From NCBI RefSeq assembly GCF_037911585.1, contig NZ_JBAJNS010000001.1:3466001-3530000 (forward strand): a stretch of DNA of 64,000 nt. The letters are read 5' to 3'. Below the pieces are notes generated by a model. That model was given only the letters and a program-made list of their open reading frames with translations. It made no database searches and was not told where the DNA came from. The DNA comes from Streptomyces sp. GSL17-111. Lineage in GTDB: Bacteria > Actinomycetota > Actinomycetes > Streptomycetales > Streptomycetaceae. Both the position numbers and the translations under genes were made by a program. Positions 46,678 through 54,122 of this stretch are shown piece after piece (position 1 is the first letter of the stretch; each line of letters starts with the position of its first letter).

Positions 46678-46699
46678 GCCCCCGCGCCGCAACGTCGGC

Positions 46700-46755
46700 C
46701 GCGCAGCGCAAGCCGCACAGCGCAGGCCGCGCAAGGCAGGCCGCACGGCGAAGGG
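46700..46755. repeat. Degenerate 14-base tandem repeat after the DsrE-like gene
   Basis: Units start at 46700, 46714, 46728 and 46742; the first is CGCGCAGCGCAAGC. The first three are closely alike and the fourth is decayed and runs into the terminator arm. Confidence 0.7.
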
Positions 46756-46795
46756 CCGCACCCCCTGGCGTCCAACCCCGGGGTGCGGCCCTTCG
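46749..46795. terminator. 16-base-pair hairpin between convergent DsrE-like and DUF1416 genes
   Basis: Arms at 46749-46764 and 46780-46795 pair perfectly around a 15-base loop. It should stop transcription from both sides. Confidence 0.9.
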
Positions 46796-46829
46796 GCCTC
46801 GCGTGCCGTGTGTCCGTGCCGAAGCCGGC

Positions 46830-47117
46830 TCAGACGGCGATGGCGACGTCCGCCACGCCGCCCTGCTGGGCGACGACGGTCCGGTCCGCCGTGCCGCCCG
46901 GCACCAGGGCGCGGACGGTCCAGGTGCCCTCGGCCGCGTAGAACCGGAACTGGCCGGTCGCGGACGTGGGGACCTCGGCGGTGAACTCGCCGGTGGAGTC
47001 CAGCAGCCGCACGTAGCCGGTGACGGGCTCGCCGTCGCGGGTCACGTTGCCCTGGATCGTGGTCTCACCGGGCTTGATGGTGGAGGCGTCGGGGCCGCCT
47101 GCCTGTGCTCCGCACAT
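46830..47117 (-). CDS. DUF1416 family protein, partner of the thiosulfate sulfurtransferase
   Basis: The 95-residue protein starts MCGAQAGGPDAST, then has TTIQGNVTRDGEPVTGYVRLLD, TAEVPTSATGQFRFYAAEGTWTVRA, and ends in a hydrophobic strand. This is the actinobacterial DUF1416 pattern with a carboxypeptidase-regulatory-like (transthyretin-like) fold. It lies 40 bases after the sulfurtransferase gene, the pairing usual in Streptomyces, so a role in sulfur transfer is likely, perhaps through Cys2. The reaction is not established. Confidence 0.93.
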   Translation of the reverse strand: MCGAQAGGPDASTIKPGETTIQGNVTRDGEPVTGYVRLLDSTGEFTAEVPTSATGQFRFYAAEGTWTVRALVPGGTADRTVVAQQGGVADVAIAV

Positions 47118-47157
47118 GTGGGTGTCCTCGGGTCGATCGGGAAGGGACGGAACGGGG

Positions 47158-47997
47158 TTACTTCGCGGCGCCCAGCTCGATCGGCACGCCGACGAGGGAG
47201 CCGTACTCCGTCCAGGAGCCGTCGTAGTTCTTGACGTTCTCCTGGCCCAGCAGCTCGTGCAGGACGAACCAGGTGTGGGCGGAGCGCTCGCCGATGCGGC
47301 AGTAGGCGATGGTGTCCTTGCCCAGGTCGACGCCTTCGGCCTCGTACAGCTCCTTCAGCTCGTCGTCCGACTTGAAGGTGCCGTCGTCGTTCGCCGACTT
47401 CGACCACGGGATGTTGCGGGCGCTCGGCACGTGGCCGGGGCGCTGCGACTGCTCCTGCGGCAGGTGGGCCGGGGCGAGCAGCTTGCCGCTGAACTCGTCG
47501 GGGGAGCGGACGTCGACGAGGTTCTGCGCGCCGATGGCGGCCACCACGTCGTCGCGGAAGGCGCGGATGGAGGTGTCCTGGGGCTTGGCCTTGTAGGCGG
47601 TGGCCGGGCGGGTGGGCACCTCGGCGACCAGGTCGCGGGAGTCGAGCTCCCACTTCTTGCGGCCGCCGTCGAGGAGCTTCACGTCCTGGTGGCCGTAGAG
47701 CTTGAAGTACCAGTAGGCGTAGGCCGCGAACCAGTTGTTGTTGCCGCCGTAGAGGACGACGGTGTCGTCGTTGCCGATGCCCTTCTCGGACAGCAGCTTC
47801 TCGAAGCCGGCCTGGTCGACGAAGTCACGGCGCACCGGGTCCTGGAGGTCCGTCTTCCAGTCGATCCGGACCGCGTTCCGGATGTGGTTCTTCTCGTAGG
47901 CCGAGGTGTCCTCGTCGACCTCGACGATGACCGTCTTCGGGTCGTCGATGCGGGCCTCGACCCAGTCGGCGTCCACCAGGACGTCACTGCGGCTCAT
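47158..47997 (-). CDS. sseA: Thiosulfate sulfurtransferase (rhodanese, tandem domains)
   Basis: ATG 47997 is chosen over longer options because GGAGGAG (48004-48010) lies 6 bases upstream. The 279-residue protein has two rhodanese domains. The N-terminal one is inactive (YGGNNNWFAAYAYW, where the active Cys would be), and the C-terminal one carries Cys233 in CRIGERSAHTW. The enzyme moves sulfur from thiosulfate or a similar donor to cyanide or a thiol acceptor in the cytoplasm. It is the first gene after a cysteine-containing leader peptide and is followed by DUF1416, forming a short operon likely controlled by cysteine supply. The symbol follows common actinobacterial usage (also named cysA). 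Confidence 0.94.
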   Translation of the reverse strand: MSRSDVLVDADWVEARIDDPKTVIVEVDEDTSAYEKNHIRNAVRIDWKTDLQDPVRRDFVDQAGFEKLLSEKGIGNDDTVVLYGGNNNWFAAYAYWYFKLYGHQDVKLLDGGRKKWELDSRDLVAEVPTRPATAYKAKPQDTSIRAFRDDVVAAIGAQNLVDVRSPDEFSGKLLAPAHLPQEQSQRPGHVPSARNIPWSKSANDDGTFKSDDELKELYEAEGVDLGKDTIAYCRIGERSAHTWFVLHELLGQENVKNYDGSWTEYGSLVGVPIELGAAK

Positions 47998-48206
47998 GAA
48001 ATCTCCTCCGGGGCGTTGGTACTGCGGTGCGGTGCGGGTGTGTGCGCCGCGTGGGCGGTGCTGGCGGGTGCGATGCGGCGTGTGGTGTGCGGCGTGCGGC
48101 ACGGTCCGAGGCGGGTGCGCGTCGGTGCGCGCCGCACGTGCGGTGCGGATGCCGAGAGCGGGGGCGGCGGCCCGGTGCGGGGCGGAAGCCGGGCACTCCA
48201 CGCCTG

Positions 48207-48226
48207 GTCGGCCGGTGCCGGCCGAC
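48207..48226 (-). promoter_or_regulatory. Hairpin just after the leader peptide, possible attenuator
   Basis: Perfect 9-base arms (48207-48215, 48218-48226) lie 12 bases past the leader-peptide stop, between the leader and the sulfurtransferase gene. The position fits a transcription attenuator, but no T run or clear competing structure was found. Confidence 0.5.
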
Positions 48227-48238
48227 GGCGGTGGGCCG

Positions 48239-48322
48239 TCAGGCGGTGGGACGACAGAGCATGGCGGCGACGCGGCACAGGTCGACTGTCCGGCGCTTGG
48301 TGAGGTCCGCCTGTCGGGTCAT
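48239..48322 (-). CDS. Putative cysteine leader peptide upstream of the sulfurtransferase operon
   Basis: The 27-residue frame reads MTRQADLTKRR followed by TVDLCRVAAMLCRPTA, with Cys16 and Cys23. It matches the actinobacterial putative leader-peptide pattern (basic pair, VDLxRV, then LCR) that precedes sulfur-metabolism genes. It starts 7 bases after a -10 box, so it should be translated from a leaderless mRNA. The stop is about 240 bases before the sulfurtransferase start, with a hairpin between. When charged Cys-tRNA is scarce, ribosomes should stall on the Cys codons and allow read-through into the operon. That mechanism is inferred from cysteine-responsive leaders described in mycobacteria. 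Confidence 0.8.
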   Translation of the reverse strand: MTRQADLTKRRTVDLCRVAAMLCRPTA

Positions 48323-48329
48323 GTCGTCG

Positions 48330-48358
48330 ATCGTAAGGACGGCGGCGGTGTGTGTCAC
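48330..48358 (-). promoter_or_regulatory. Sigma-HrdB-type promoter of the leader peptide-sulfurtransferase operon
   Basis: On the minus strand GTGACA (complement of 48353-48358) and TACGAT (complement of 48330-48335) are 17 bases apart. The leader ATG begins 8 bases after the -10, where transcription should start. This is the best-formed promoter seen in the window. Confidence 0.75.
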
Positions 48359-48536
48359 CGGCGTTCCGTATGGCGAGACGCGATCGTCCGCACTGTGGGA
48401 TGCGTGACGGGTGAGGTCGGGGTCCCGCCCGGCGCGGAGGAAGGGGCCGCGGTGGCCGTCTCGCCATGGGGCCGGCGCTCGTCCCACATGATGGACGACG
48501 GTCCGGACGGCCCCCGCCACGGGCCGCGCCCCGCGC

Positions 48537-49247
48537 TCAGCCGGTGACGCTGACCCGGCTGCCCGAGAACGCCACCTCGACGCCGTCCTCCGTGGCCCTG
48601 ATGCCGGTCAGTGCGACGCCCGACGGGAGGCCGTTGATCTGCCGGGTGTAGTCGATCTTCTCGCGGATCAGCTCCTCCACGCCGGGGATGCCCTCGCCGG
48701 GCACCTCGTCGGCGTGCAGCCGGATCGTGTCCCCGTTCTCGACGCTGATCGTGCTCGTCGTCGACCGCTCGATCGTGCGGTCCAGCAGCGGGACGTGCAC
48801 GCTGCCGGTCACCTCGACCTTGCTCTCGCCGCCCTGGGCCTCGCCGCCGTAGGCGAGGGACACGCCCTCGTCGGCCGCCGCGCTCAGGTCCTCGTACGTC
48901 AGGTACGCGGTGCCGGTGGCCTCCTCGGCCACGCCCCCGGAGTAGCTGCTGTTCAGCGCGATGTCGCGGGCCCGGACGTCGAACTTCTGGACCTCCAGCG
49001 TGCGCTCCCCGCTGGCCGTGGTCATCCCGCTGATCGTGATGTCGACGGACTCCAGGTCCCGCCCGGCGACCTGAGTCAGGAAGGGGAACCCGCCGATGGA
49101 GACCTCGACCTCCTCGGCGCTGCGGGCCGATCTCACCTCGTCGGCCAGCCGGCCCTCGGCGTAGTGCACCGCGAGCCGGTCCACACCGACGAACAGGCCA
49201 CCCAGTACGAGCAGGATGACGAGAGTGATGCGAAGTCCGCGTGGCAT
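48537..49247 (-). CDS. DUF2993 (LmeA-like) membrane-anchored lipid-binding protein
   Basis: The 236-residue protein starts with a hydrophobic segment (LRITLVILLVLGGLFVGVDRLAV, residues 5-27) that acts as an uncleaved anchor or signal. The DUF2993 domain follows: EVEVSIGGFPFLTQVAGRDLESVDI, LEVQKFDVRARDIAL, and the C-terminal LPSGVALTGIRATEDGVEVAFSG. The related mycobacterial LmeA binds phospholipids in the periplasmic space. A role outside the membrane in lipid or cell-envelope handling is likely but not shown. It stands between the leader-peptide promoter and a membrane-protein operon, all on the minus strand. Confidence 0.9.
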   Translation of the reverse strand: MPRGLRITLVILLVLGGLFVGVDRLAVHYAEGRLADEVRSARSAEEVEVSIGGFPFLTQVAGRDLESVDITISGMTTASGERTLEVQKFDVRARDIALNSSYSGGVAEEATGTAYLTYEDLSAAADEGVSLAYGGEAQGGESKVEVTGSVHVPLLDRTIERSTTSTISVENGDTIRLHADEVPGEGIPGVEELIREKIDYTRQINGLPSGVALTGIRATEDGVEVAFSGSRVSVTG

Positions 49248-49374
49248 GGTCGGCAGCCCCCCTGTTCGACTCGTGCGATCCTAACCGGCGGCTCCTGCCC
49301 GGCGGAGGGCACGCCGAGGCCGGGCCCAGTGCGTGATCAGGCCACGCCCCGACCCCCGCGTGCGGGCGCCGCGC

Positions 49375-50340
49375 TCAGGCCAGGACCGCCATGACGTGCA
49401 CGGCGGGGGCCGCCAGCGCCAGTGGCAGCGCCACCCCGGCGGTGCGGTGGACGAACCGGGACGGCCAGTCGTAGCTCGCCGCCCGCAGCCCCACCAGCGC
49501 GCACACCCCGGCCGTGACGCCGACGAGCGCGGCGAACCCCGTCCCGTCGAGCCCCGCGACCCGCCCGGCGGCCACGCCGGCGCCGACGGCACCGGACAGG
49601 GCCAGCACCAGCGTCAGCGGGCCGGGCAGCGGCAGCGCGCGCAGCAGCACCCCGGCGCCGACGGCCGCCGCCCCGGCGGTCACCGCCTCCCAGCGCACGT
49701 CGACCGTGGCCAGGAACCCGGCCGCGAAGACGGTGAGCACGGTCGCCGCGACGCCCGCCGTCAGCGCGTGGAGCCGCTCCTCGGGCGCGCTGTGGTTGCG
49801 GAGCTGGAGCAGCAGCACCAGCAGCACCCAGATGCCGAGCGTGCCGAGCAGCGCGGTGTCCGTGTGCTCGCCCGGGGCGGCGAGCAGCGCCACGTCCGCA
49901 CTCACGCCCGCCAGGAAGGCCAGCGCGATGCCCTGCCGCGCCGGCCACATGCCGTTCAGCCGGTACCAGCCGGCCGCCGTCAGGGCCTGGAGCAGCAGCA
50001 GCGGCACCAGCACCGCGAGGTTCCCGAGCGGCGCGGTGACCGCGAGCAGGGCGGCCAGCACGAGCGTGAGGGCGGCGGGCTCCAGGCCGGGCTCGATGAT
50101 CGGGCTGCCGGTGCGCTCGGCGACGCCGCCGGGGCCGTGCCGGGAGGCGGATTTGCGCCGCCGTCCCCGGCCGCCCGACGCCGGTGGGCGGGCCGCCACG
50201 GCGGCGGCCTGCGCCGTCCGTGCCTGCGGGGGCACACCGGCCGCCGGGGCGGCACCCGGCGTGGGCGCGTCCGTCGCGGCGTCCGTCATCGGGGCCGGGT
50301 GGGGCCGCCGGTGGCCGTAGGGGTCCTCGGGCAGGCTCAC
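49375..50340 (-). CDS. Conserved multi-pass membrane protein
   Basis: The 321-residue protein has a disordered N-terminus rich in Ala and Pro with a basic patch (GGRGRRRK, about 56-63). About eight or nine hydrophobic helices follow from residue 85 to the end. I do not recognise a family motif. GTG 50340 overlaps the stop of the MoaD-like gene as GTGA, so the two are translated together and probably share a promoter. The role is unknown. Confidence 0.85.
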   Translation of the reverse strand: MSLPEDPYGHRRPHPAPMTDAATDAPTPGAAPAAGVPPQARTAQAAAVAARPPASGGRGRRRKSASRHGPGGVAERTGSPIIEPGLEPAALTLVLAALLAVTAPLGNLAVLVPLLLLQALTAAGWYRLNGMWPARQGIALAFLAGVSADVALLAAPGEHTDTALLGTLGIWVLLVLLLQLRNHSAPEERLHALTAGVAATVLTVFAAGFLATVDVRWEAVTAGAAAVGAGVLLRALPLPGPLTLVLALSGAVGAGVAAGRVAGLDGTGFAALVGVTAGVCALVGLRAASYDWPSRFVHRTAGVALPLALAAPAVHVMAVLA

Positions 50341-50606
50341 CGCGACCCCCCGGCGAACGGCGGGAGCACCTCGACCGTGCCGCCCTGGCTGAGCGGAACC
50401 GTTCCGTGCGGACGGGTGCCGACCGGGTCGCCGTCCACCAGGTACGAGCAGCGCTGGAGCACCCGCGCGAACTCCGGCCGCTCGGTGTGCCGGGCCCGGG
50501 CCCCGTCCAGCGCCTCGGCCAGCGTGGCGGCCTCGTAGCCCTCCTCCGCGACCCCGGCAGCGGCTTTCGCCGCCGCCCAGTAGCGGATCGTTCCCTGTGC
50601 GGACAT
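50337..50606 (-). CDS. MoaD/ThiS-family sulfur carrier-like protein
   Basis: The 89-residue protein has the ubiquitin-like MoaD pattern: [14 protein letters not shown] at the start, the [11 protein letters not shown] helix, RCSYLVDG, and [10 protein letters not shown] near the C-terminus. MoaD and ThiS normally end exactly in Gly-Gly, where sulfur is loaded as a thiocarboxylate; here two residues, Ser-Arg, follow before the TGA. Either the tail is removed after translation or the protein is not a classical carrier. ATG 50606 is the start. The next gene is a membrane protein overlapping by 4 bases. Confidence 0.88.
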   Translation of the reverse strand: MSAQGTIRYWAAAKAAAGVAEEGYEAATLAEALDGARARHTERPEFARVLQRCSYLVDGDPVGTRPHGTVPLSQGGTVEVLPPFAGGSR

Positions 50607-50953
50607 GTCATGACTCCCAGCAGTGCCGGCCCGGTGTGATGTGCCGCCCACCATCATGCGGCACGTCCGCACCCCGCCCCGCCCCGCCGTACGCGCGCAC
50701 GGGCCGCGTGGGGGCCGCGTACGGGCCGTCCGGCGGGGCGGAGCGGGGTTGCGGAACGGGAGCGTCCGGGGAGCGCCGGGGGACCACGGAAGGAGTGGCT
50801 TCGGTTACACAGGGCTGCCGGAGTGCACCCTTTCGGCTATTCTTGGGACGCAGAAGGACTCGGGCAGTGTCGCCTCCGGGTCCTTTTCGTGTTTTGGGGC
50901 ACCCCGCAGCTCCGCCAGACGCCCTCGATGGGACCGAGGAAGGACTCACCGTC
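50607..50953. other. Divergent control region between the MoaD-like gene and glnR
   Basis: The 347 bases hold no credible gene. The right part has a possible -10 TATTCT (50838-50843), a terminator-like hairpin (50854-50885 plus T-rich tail), and the glnR ribosome binding site GAGGAAGGA (50936-50944). No convincing -35 box was found. Confidence 0.55.
50854..50895 (+). terminator. Terminator-like hairpin with T-rich tail upstream of glnR
   Basis: Arms at 50854-50863 and 50876-50885 pair over 10 bases with one G-T wobble. They are followed by TTTT, CGTG and TTTT (50884-50895). A T-tailed hairpin is rare in this DNA. It lies about 60 bases before the glnR start, so it may attenuate glnR or end a short upstream RNA. 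Confidence 0.7.
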
Positions 50954-51754
50954 ATGAGCTCGCTTCTCCTCCTGACCAACGCCCTGCAGCCGTCGACCGA
51001 AGTGCTCCCAGCGCTGGGACTGCTCCTGCACAACGTCCGGGTCGCCCCCGCCGAGGGACCGGCCCTCATCAACACCCCCGGGGCCGACGTCATCCTCGTC
51101 GACGGGCGCCGCGACCTGCCGCAGGTCCGCTCCCTGTGCCAGCTGCTGCGCTCCACCGGGCCCGGCTGCCCGCTCGTCCTGATCGTCACCGAGGGCGGCC
51201 TCGCGGCCGTCACCGCCGAGTGGGGCGTCGACGACGTCCTCCTCGACACGGCGGGACCGGCCGAGGTGGAGGCCCGGCTGCGGCTCGCGCTCGGCCGCCA
51301 GCAGCTCACCGTGGACGACAGCCCGATGGAGATCCGCAACGGCGATCTCTCCGTGGACGAGGCCACCTACAGCGCCAAGCTCAAGGGCCGTGTGCTCGAC
51401 CTGACCTTCAAGGAGTTCGAGCTGCTCAAGTACCTGGCCCAGCACCCCGGCCGGGTCTTCACGCGCGCCCAGCTCCTCCAGGAGGTTTGGGGCTACGACT
51501 ACTTCGGCGGCACCCGCACGGTGGACGTCCACGTGCGGCGGCTGCGGGCCAAGCTGGGCCCCGAGCACGAGTCGCTGATCGGCACCGTGCGCAACGTCGG
51601 CTACCGGTTCGTCACGCCGGAGAAGCCGGACAAGTCGTTGAAGCACGGCAAGAACGGCCAGCAGGCCCAGCACGCCGGGGCGGCCGCCGTCGCCGAGGAG
51701 GCCGAGCGCGTCGCGCGGGACGCCGCCGGGCAGGGCCGCGCCGACCGCAGGTGA
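50954..51754 (+). CDS. glnR: Global nitrogen regulator GlnR, orphan OmpR-type response regulator
   Basis: The 266-residue protein opens [24 protein letters not shown], typical of GlnR. It has an N-terminal receiver-like domain ([20 protein letters not shown]) and a C-terminal winged helix ([51 protein letters not shown]). A long Ala/Glu-rich tail follows residue 225. GlnR is a DNA-binding dimer that controls glutamine synthetase, ammonium transport and many nitrogen genes, and it has no partner kinase. GAGGAAGGA precedes ATG by about 10 bases. The cyanophycin-use operon nearby is a natural candidate target. Its stop is only 22 bases from the convergent RpiR-type gene. Confidence 0.96.
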   Translation: MSSLLLLTNALQPSTEVLPALGLLLHNVRVAPAEGPALINTPGADVILVDGRRDLPQVRSLCQLLRSTGPGCPLVLIVTEGGLAAVTAEWGVDDVLLDTAGPAEVEARLRLALGRQQLTVDDSPMEIRNGDLSVDEATYSAKLKGRVLDLTFKEFELLKYLAQHPGRVFTRAQLLQEVWGYDYFGGTRTVDVHVRRLRAKLGPEHESLIGTVRNVGYRFVTPEKPDKSLKHGKNGQQAQHAGAAAVAEEAERVARDAAGQGRADRR

Positions 51755-51776
51755 GGCACGCGCCGGGACAAGGCGG

Positions 51777-52655
51777 TCAGTACAGTCCGAGGCGCCGTGC
51801 GGTGTCCTCGGACCGGAGCAGGTGGTCGTGGGCCTCCGTCCCGAGCGTGGTCAGGACCCCGGCGACGAGGGTCTCGATCACCGCGAGGGTGGGCACGAGG
51901 CTGTCGTAGGGGGAGGGCGCGGTGACGTGGCTGGGCAGGACGACGTCCGCGTGGGTCGCCGCGGGTGACAGCCAGGTGTCCGTGAACACGATCACCTTGC
52001 CGCCGTGCTCCCGTGTCCACTGGGCCAGCACGGACGTGTCCTCCTCGTAGCGCCGGTAGTCGAAGGCGACCAGCACGTCCCGGCGTTGGAGCGTCGCCAG
52101 GTGGGCGGTGCGCTCCACCGCACGGTCCGGCAGGAGGAGGACGTCGTCGCGCACCTGCATCAGGTGCAGGCCGAGGTACTGGGCGTGCACCCGGGTGAAG
52201 CGCCCGCCGGTCAGGGTGATGCGGCGTCTGCGGTCCGTGAGCAGCCGCACGGCGTGGTCGAAGTCGTGCGGGGGGATCTCGGCCAACGTGCGGTGCACCG
52301 CGTCGGCGAAGACCCGGGCGCACCGCTGCATGAGCGGTGCGCCCTCCGCGTCGTCCTCCTCCGCGGCGGATCGGCCGAATCCGCTCGTTTCGTACAACGT
52401 GAGCGGGGAGGCGGTCCGTTCGGCGAGTTCCGCGCGCAGCGCCGCCTGGAAGTCGGGGAAGCCCCGGTAGCCCAGCCGGTTGACGAAGCGCAGGACCGTC
52501 GGAGCGCTGACGGCGGCGCGTTCGGCGAGGGTGGCCACCGTCTCGAAGCCGGCCGACGGGTATCCGGCGAGCAGGACGCGGGCGACCTTGCGTTCGGCGG
52601 GGCTGAGGTCGCCGAGCTTGTGCCTGATCTCGTCGGCGAGAGCGCCTGTGGCCAT
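51777..52655 (-). CDS. MurR/RpiR family transcriptional regulator
   Basis: The 292-residue protein has an N-terminal RpiR helix-turn-helix (about 1-78: LSPAERKVARVLLAGYP, TVATLAERAAVSAPTVLRFVNRLGYRGFPDFQ) and a C-terminal SIS domain (about 120-275), which in this family usually binds a sugar phosphate or similar ligand. GGAAGG precedes ATG by 8 bases. It lies 130 bases downstream of the cyanophycinase gene, beyond a hairpin, so it probably has its own promoter. The regulator likely controls the neighbouring importer-peptidase operon. A small peptide or amino acid as its ligand is a guess from context. Confidence 0.92.
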   Translation of the reverse strand: MATGALADEIRHKLGDLSPAERKVARVLLAGYPSAGFETVATLAERAAVSAPTVLRFVNRLGYRGFPDFQAALRAELAERTASPLTLYETSGFGRSAAEEDDAEGAPLMQRCARVFADAVHRTLAEIPPHDFDHAVRLLTDRRRRITLTGGRFTRVHAQYLGLHLMQVRDDVLLLPDRAVERTAHLATLQRRDVLVAFDYRRYEEDTSVLAQWTREHGGKVIVFTDTWLSPAATHADVVLPSHVTAPSPYDSLVPTLAVIETLVAGVLTTLGTEAHDHLLRSEDTARRLGLY

Positions 52656-52737
52656 GGTGGGGACCTTCCGGAAGCGCGCGAGTGGGGCCCGAACGGGAGC
52701 CTAACGGTCGGCGGGCGGCGGGCGACGGGCCCCTGCG

Positions 52738-52772
52738 CCGGGGTGGCCGGTCTCCGTGTCCGGCCACCCCGG
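52738..52772 (-). terminator. Hairpin ending the cyanophycinase operon
   Basis: Arms at 52738-52750 and 52760-52772 pair over 13 bases around a 9-base loop, 13 bases after the cyanophycinase stop. Confidence 0.85.
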
Positions 52773-52784
52773 AGTTCGGCCGCG

Positions 52785-54086
52785 TCAGGCCGGGGTGACG
52801 GCCACGCCCAGGTTCACCAGGGTGTCGGCGGTGGTGCCGTCCCGGGTCCAGGCCGCGAAGTCCGGTCCCTTGCTCAGGGTCACGGTGAATCGGGGGTCCT
52901 CCTCCCAGGTGGTGGCGACGGCGCGGTTCTGGGCACGGGTCGCGGCGAGGGCGCGGGCGGTGCGCAGGAAGGAGTAGGGGACGGGGTCCGGGTTGCGGAG
53001 CGAGGAGAAGACGTCGCCGTTCTCGGGGACCGCCTCCGTGCCGCTCGGTCTGAGTCTGCGGGCGCCGGGTCCCGGCGCCACGTGCCACCCGGCCGGCAGG
53101 TAGCGGTCCTGGTCGGTGAGGTGGCTGTAGCGCGCACCGTCGAGGGACCAGCCGCGGTCCCCCGTCGCGGCACGCGCCCGGCGGAGGTCGAGTACGGCGA
53201 CGCCGTGCTCGCCGACGACGCGCATGCGTTCCCGGTCGGTGCCGGCCTGCTCGACGACCAGGGCCGTGTTCTCCTCCAGACAGAAGACCCGGTTCCGGCC
53301 GACGTCCGAGGCCAGACGCAGGGCTCGGCCCTCGCGCCCGTACGCGCCGGTGTGCGTGTCGACGAGCCCGCCGGCCAGGAACCCGAACCCGCCGGCCGGC
53401 CACTGGCCGAGGACGGTGGCGTCGGCGAACCACCCCGGTGCGCTGCCGTCCCGCAGACCTTCGTAGGACTCGCCGCCGGTGACCATGTGCGGGCCCGAGG
53501 CGATCTGGGCGCCCGCGCTCGTGCCCGCGACCACGGCGCCCTCCTCGAACCGTCGGCGCAGTGCCGTCATCACCTCCGTGTCGGTGTGGTCGGAGCCGTG
53601 CAGGAGGGTGGTGACGTACCGGAACTGATCGCCGCCGCCGAGGAAGAACCCGGTCATGGACGCGACCTCGCGCGCCACCTCCGGGTCGTCGGCGGCGGCC
53701 ACGTGGTCGAGGTCCACCGGGATCCACGCGGCGTGGCCCGCTCCGTGCCGCTTCAGGAGGTCGACGTAGTAGGCGCCGTTGCACTCGGAGTTGCCGCAGC
53801 GCTCGGGATCGTCACGGTACGGGTCCTGGCTCGCGGGGACCGAGGCGGCGGTGAGGACGCCGATACGGGCGCGCGGACCGCCCGCCCTGGCGACGATCTC
53901 ACCGTAGACGCGGGTGTTGTCGGACTTCAGCGCGCCGCCGACCAGCACGAGGCTGCCCGCACGACGGCCCCGGGCCGACGCCGGGGACGTCGCGTGAGCG
54001 GGCGACGGGAGTGTGGCGGCGAGCGTGGCGAGGGAAGCCGCGCCGCCGGCGACGAACCGGCGGCGCGGAAGGAACGAAGAGGACAT
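52785..54086 (-). CDS. Secreted cyanophycinase (peptidase family S51)
   Basis: The 433-residue protein begins with a Tat-type signal (PRRRFVAGGAASLATLAA, cleavage probably after AHA near residue 32). The S51 domain has GVLTAAS (76-82), GGDQFR (151-156) and the nucleophile Ser190 in GTSAGAQ. Cyanophycinases cut the Asp-Arg polymer cyanophycin to beta-Asp-Arg dipeptides; exported forms let non-producers feed on it. No cyanophycin synthetase is present here. The gene follows the M20 peptidase gene by 36 bases, within an amino-acid importer operon. The C-terminal 100 residues are less typical and may help substrate binding. Another extracellular isopeptide substrate cannot be excluded. Confidence 0.92.
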   Translation of the reverse strand: MSSSFLPRRRFVAGGAASLATLAATLPSPAHATSPASARGRRAGSLVLVGGALKSDNTRVYGEIVARAGGPRARIGVLTAASVPASQDPYRDDPERCGNSECNGAYYVDLLKRHGAGHAAWIPVDLDHVAAADDPEVAREVASMTGFFLGGGDQFRYVTTLLHGSDHTDTEVMTALRRRFEEGAVVAGTSAGAQIASGPHMVTGGESYEGLRDGSAPGWFADATVLGQWPAGGFGFLAGGLVDTHTGAYGREGRALRLASDVGRNRVFCLEENTALVVEQAGTDRERMRVVGEHGVAVLDLRRARAATGDRGWSLDGARYSHLTDQDRYLPAGWHVAPGPGARRLRPSGTEAVPENGDVFSSLRNPDPVPYSFLRTARALAATRAQNRAVATTWEEDPRFTVTLSKGPDFAAWTRDGTTADTLVNLGVAVTPA

Positions 54087-54122
54087 GCGGAACCTTTCCG
54101 GTGCAGGGGCGAGATCGAGGCG

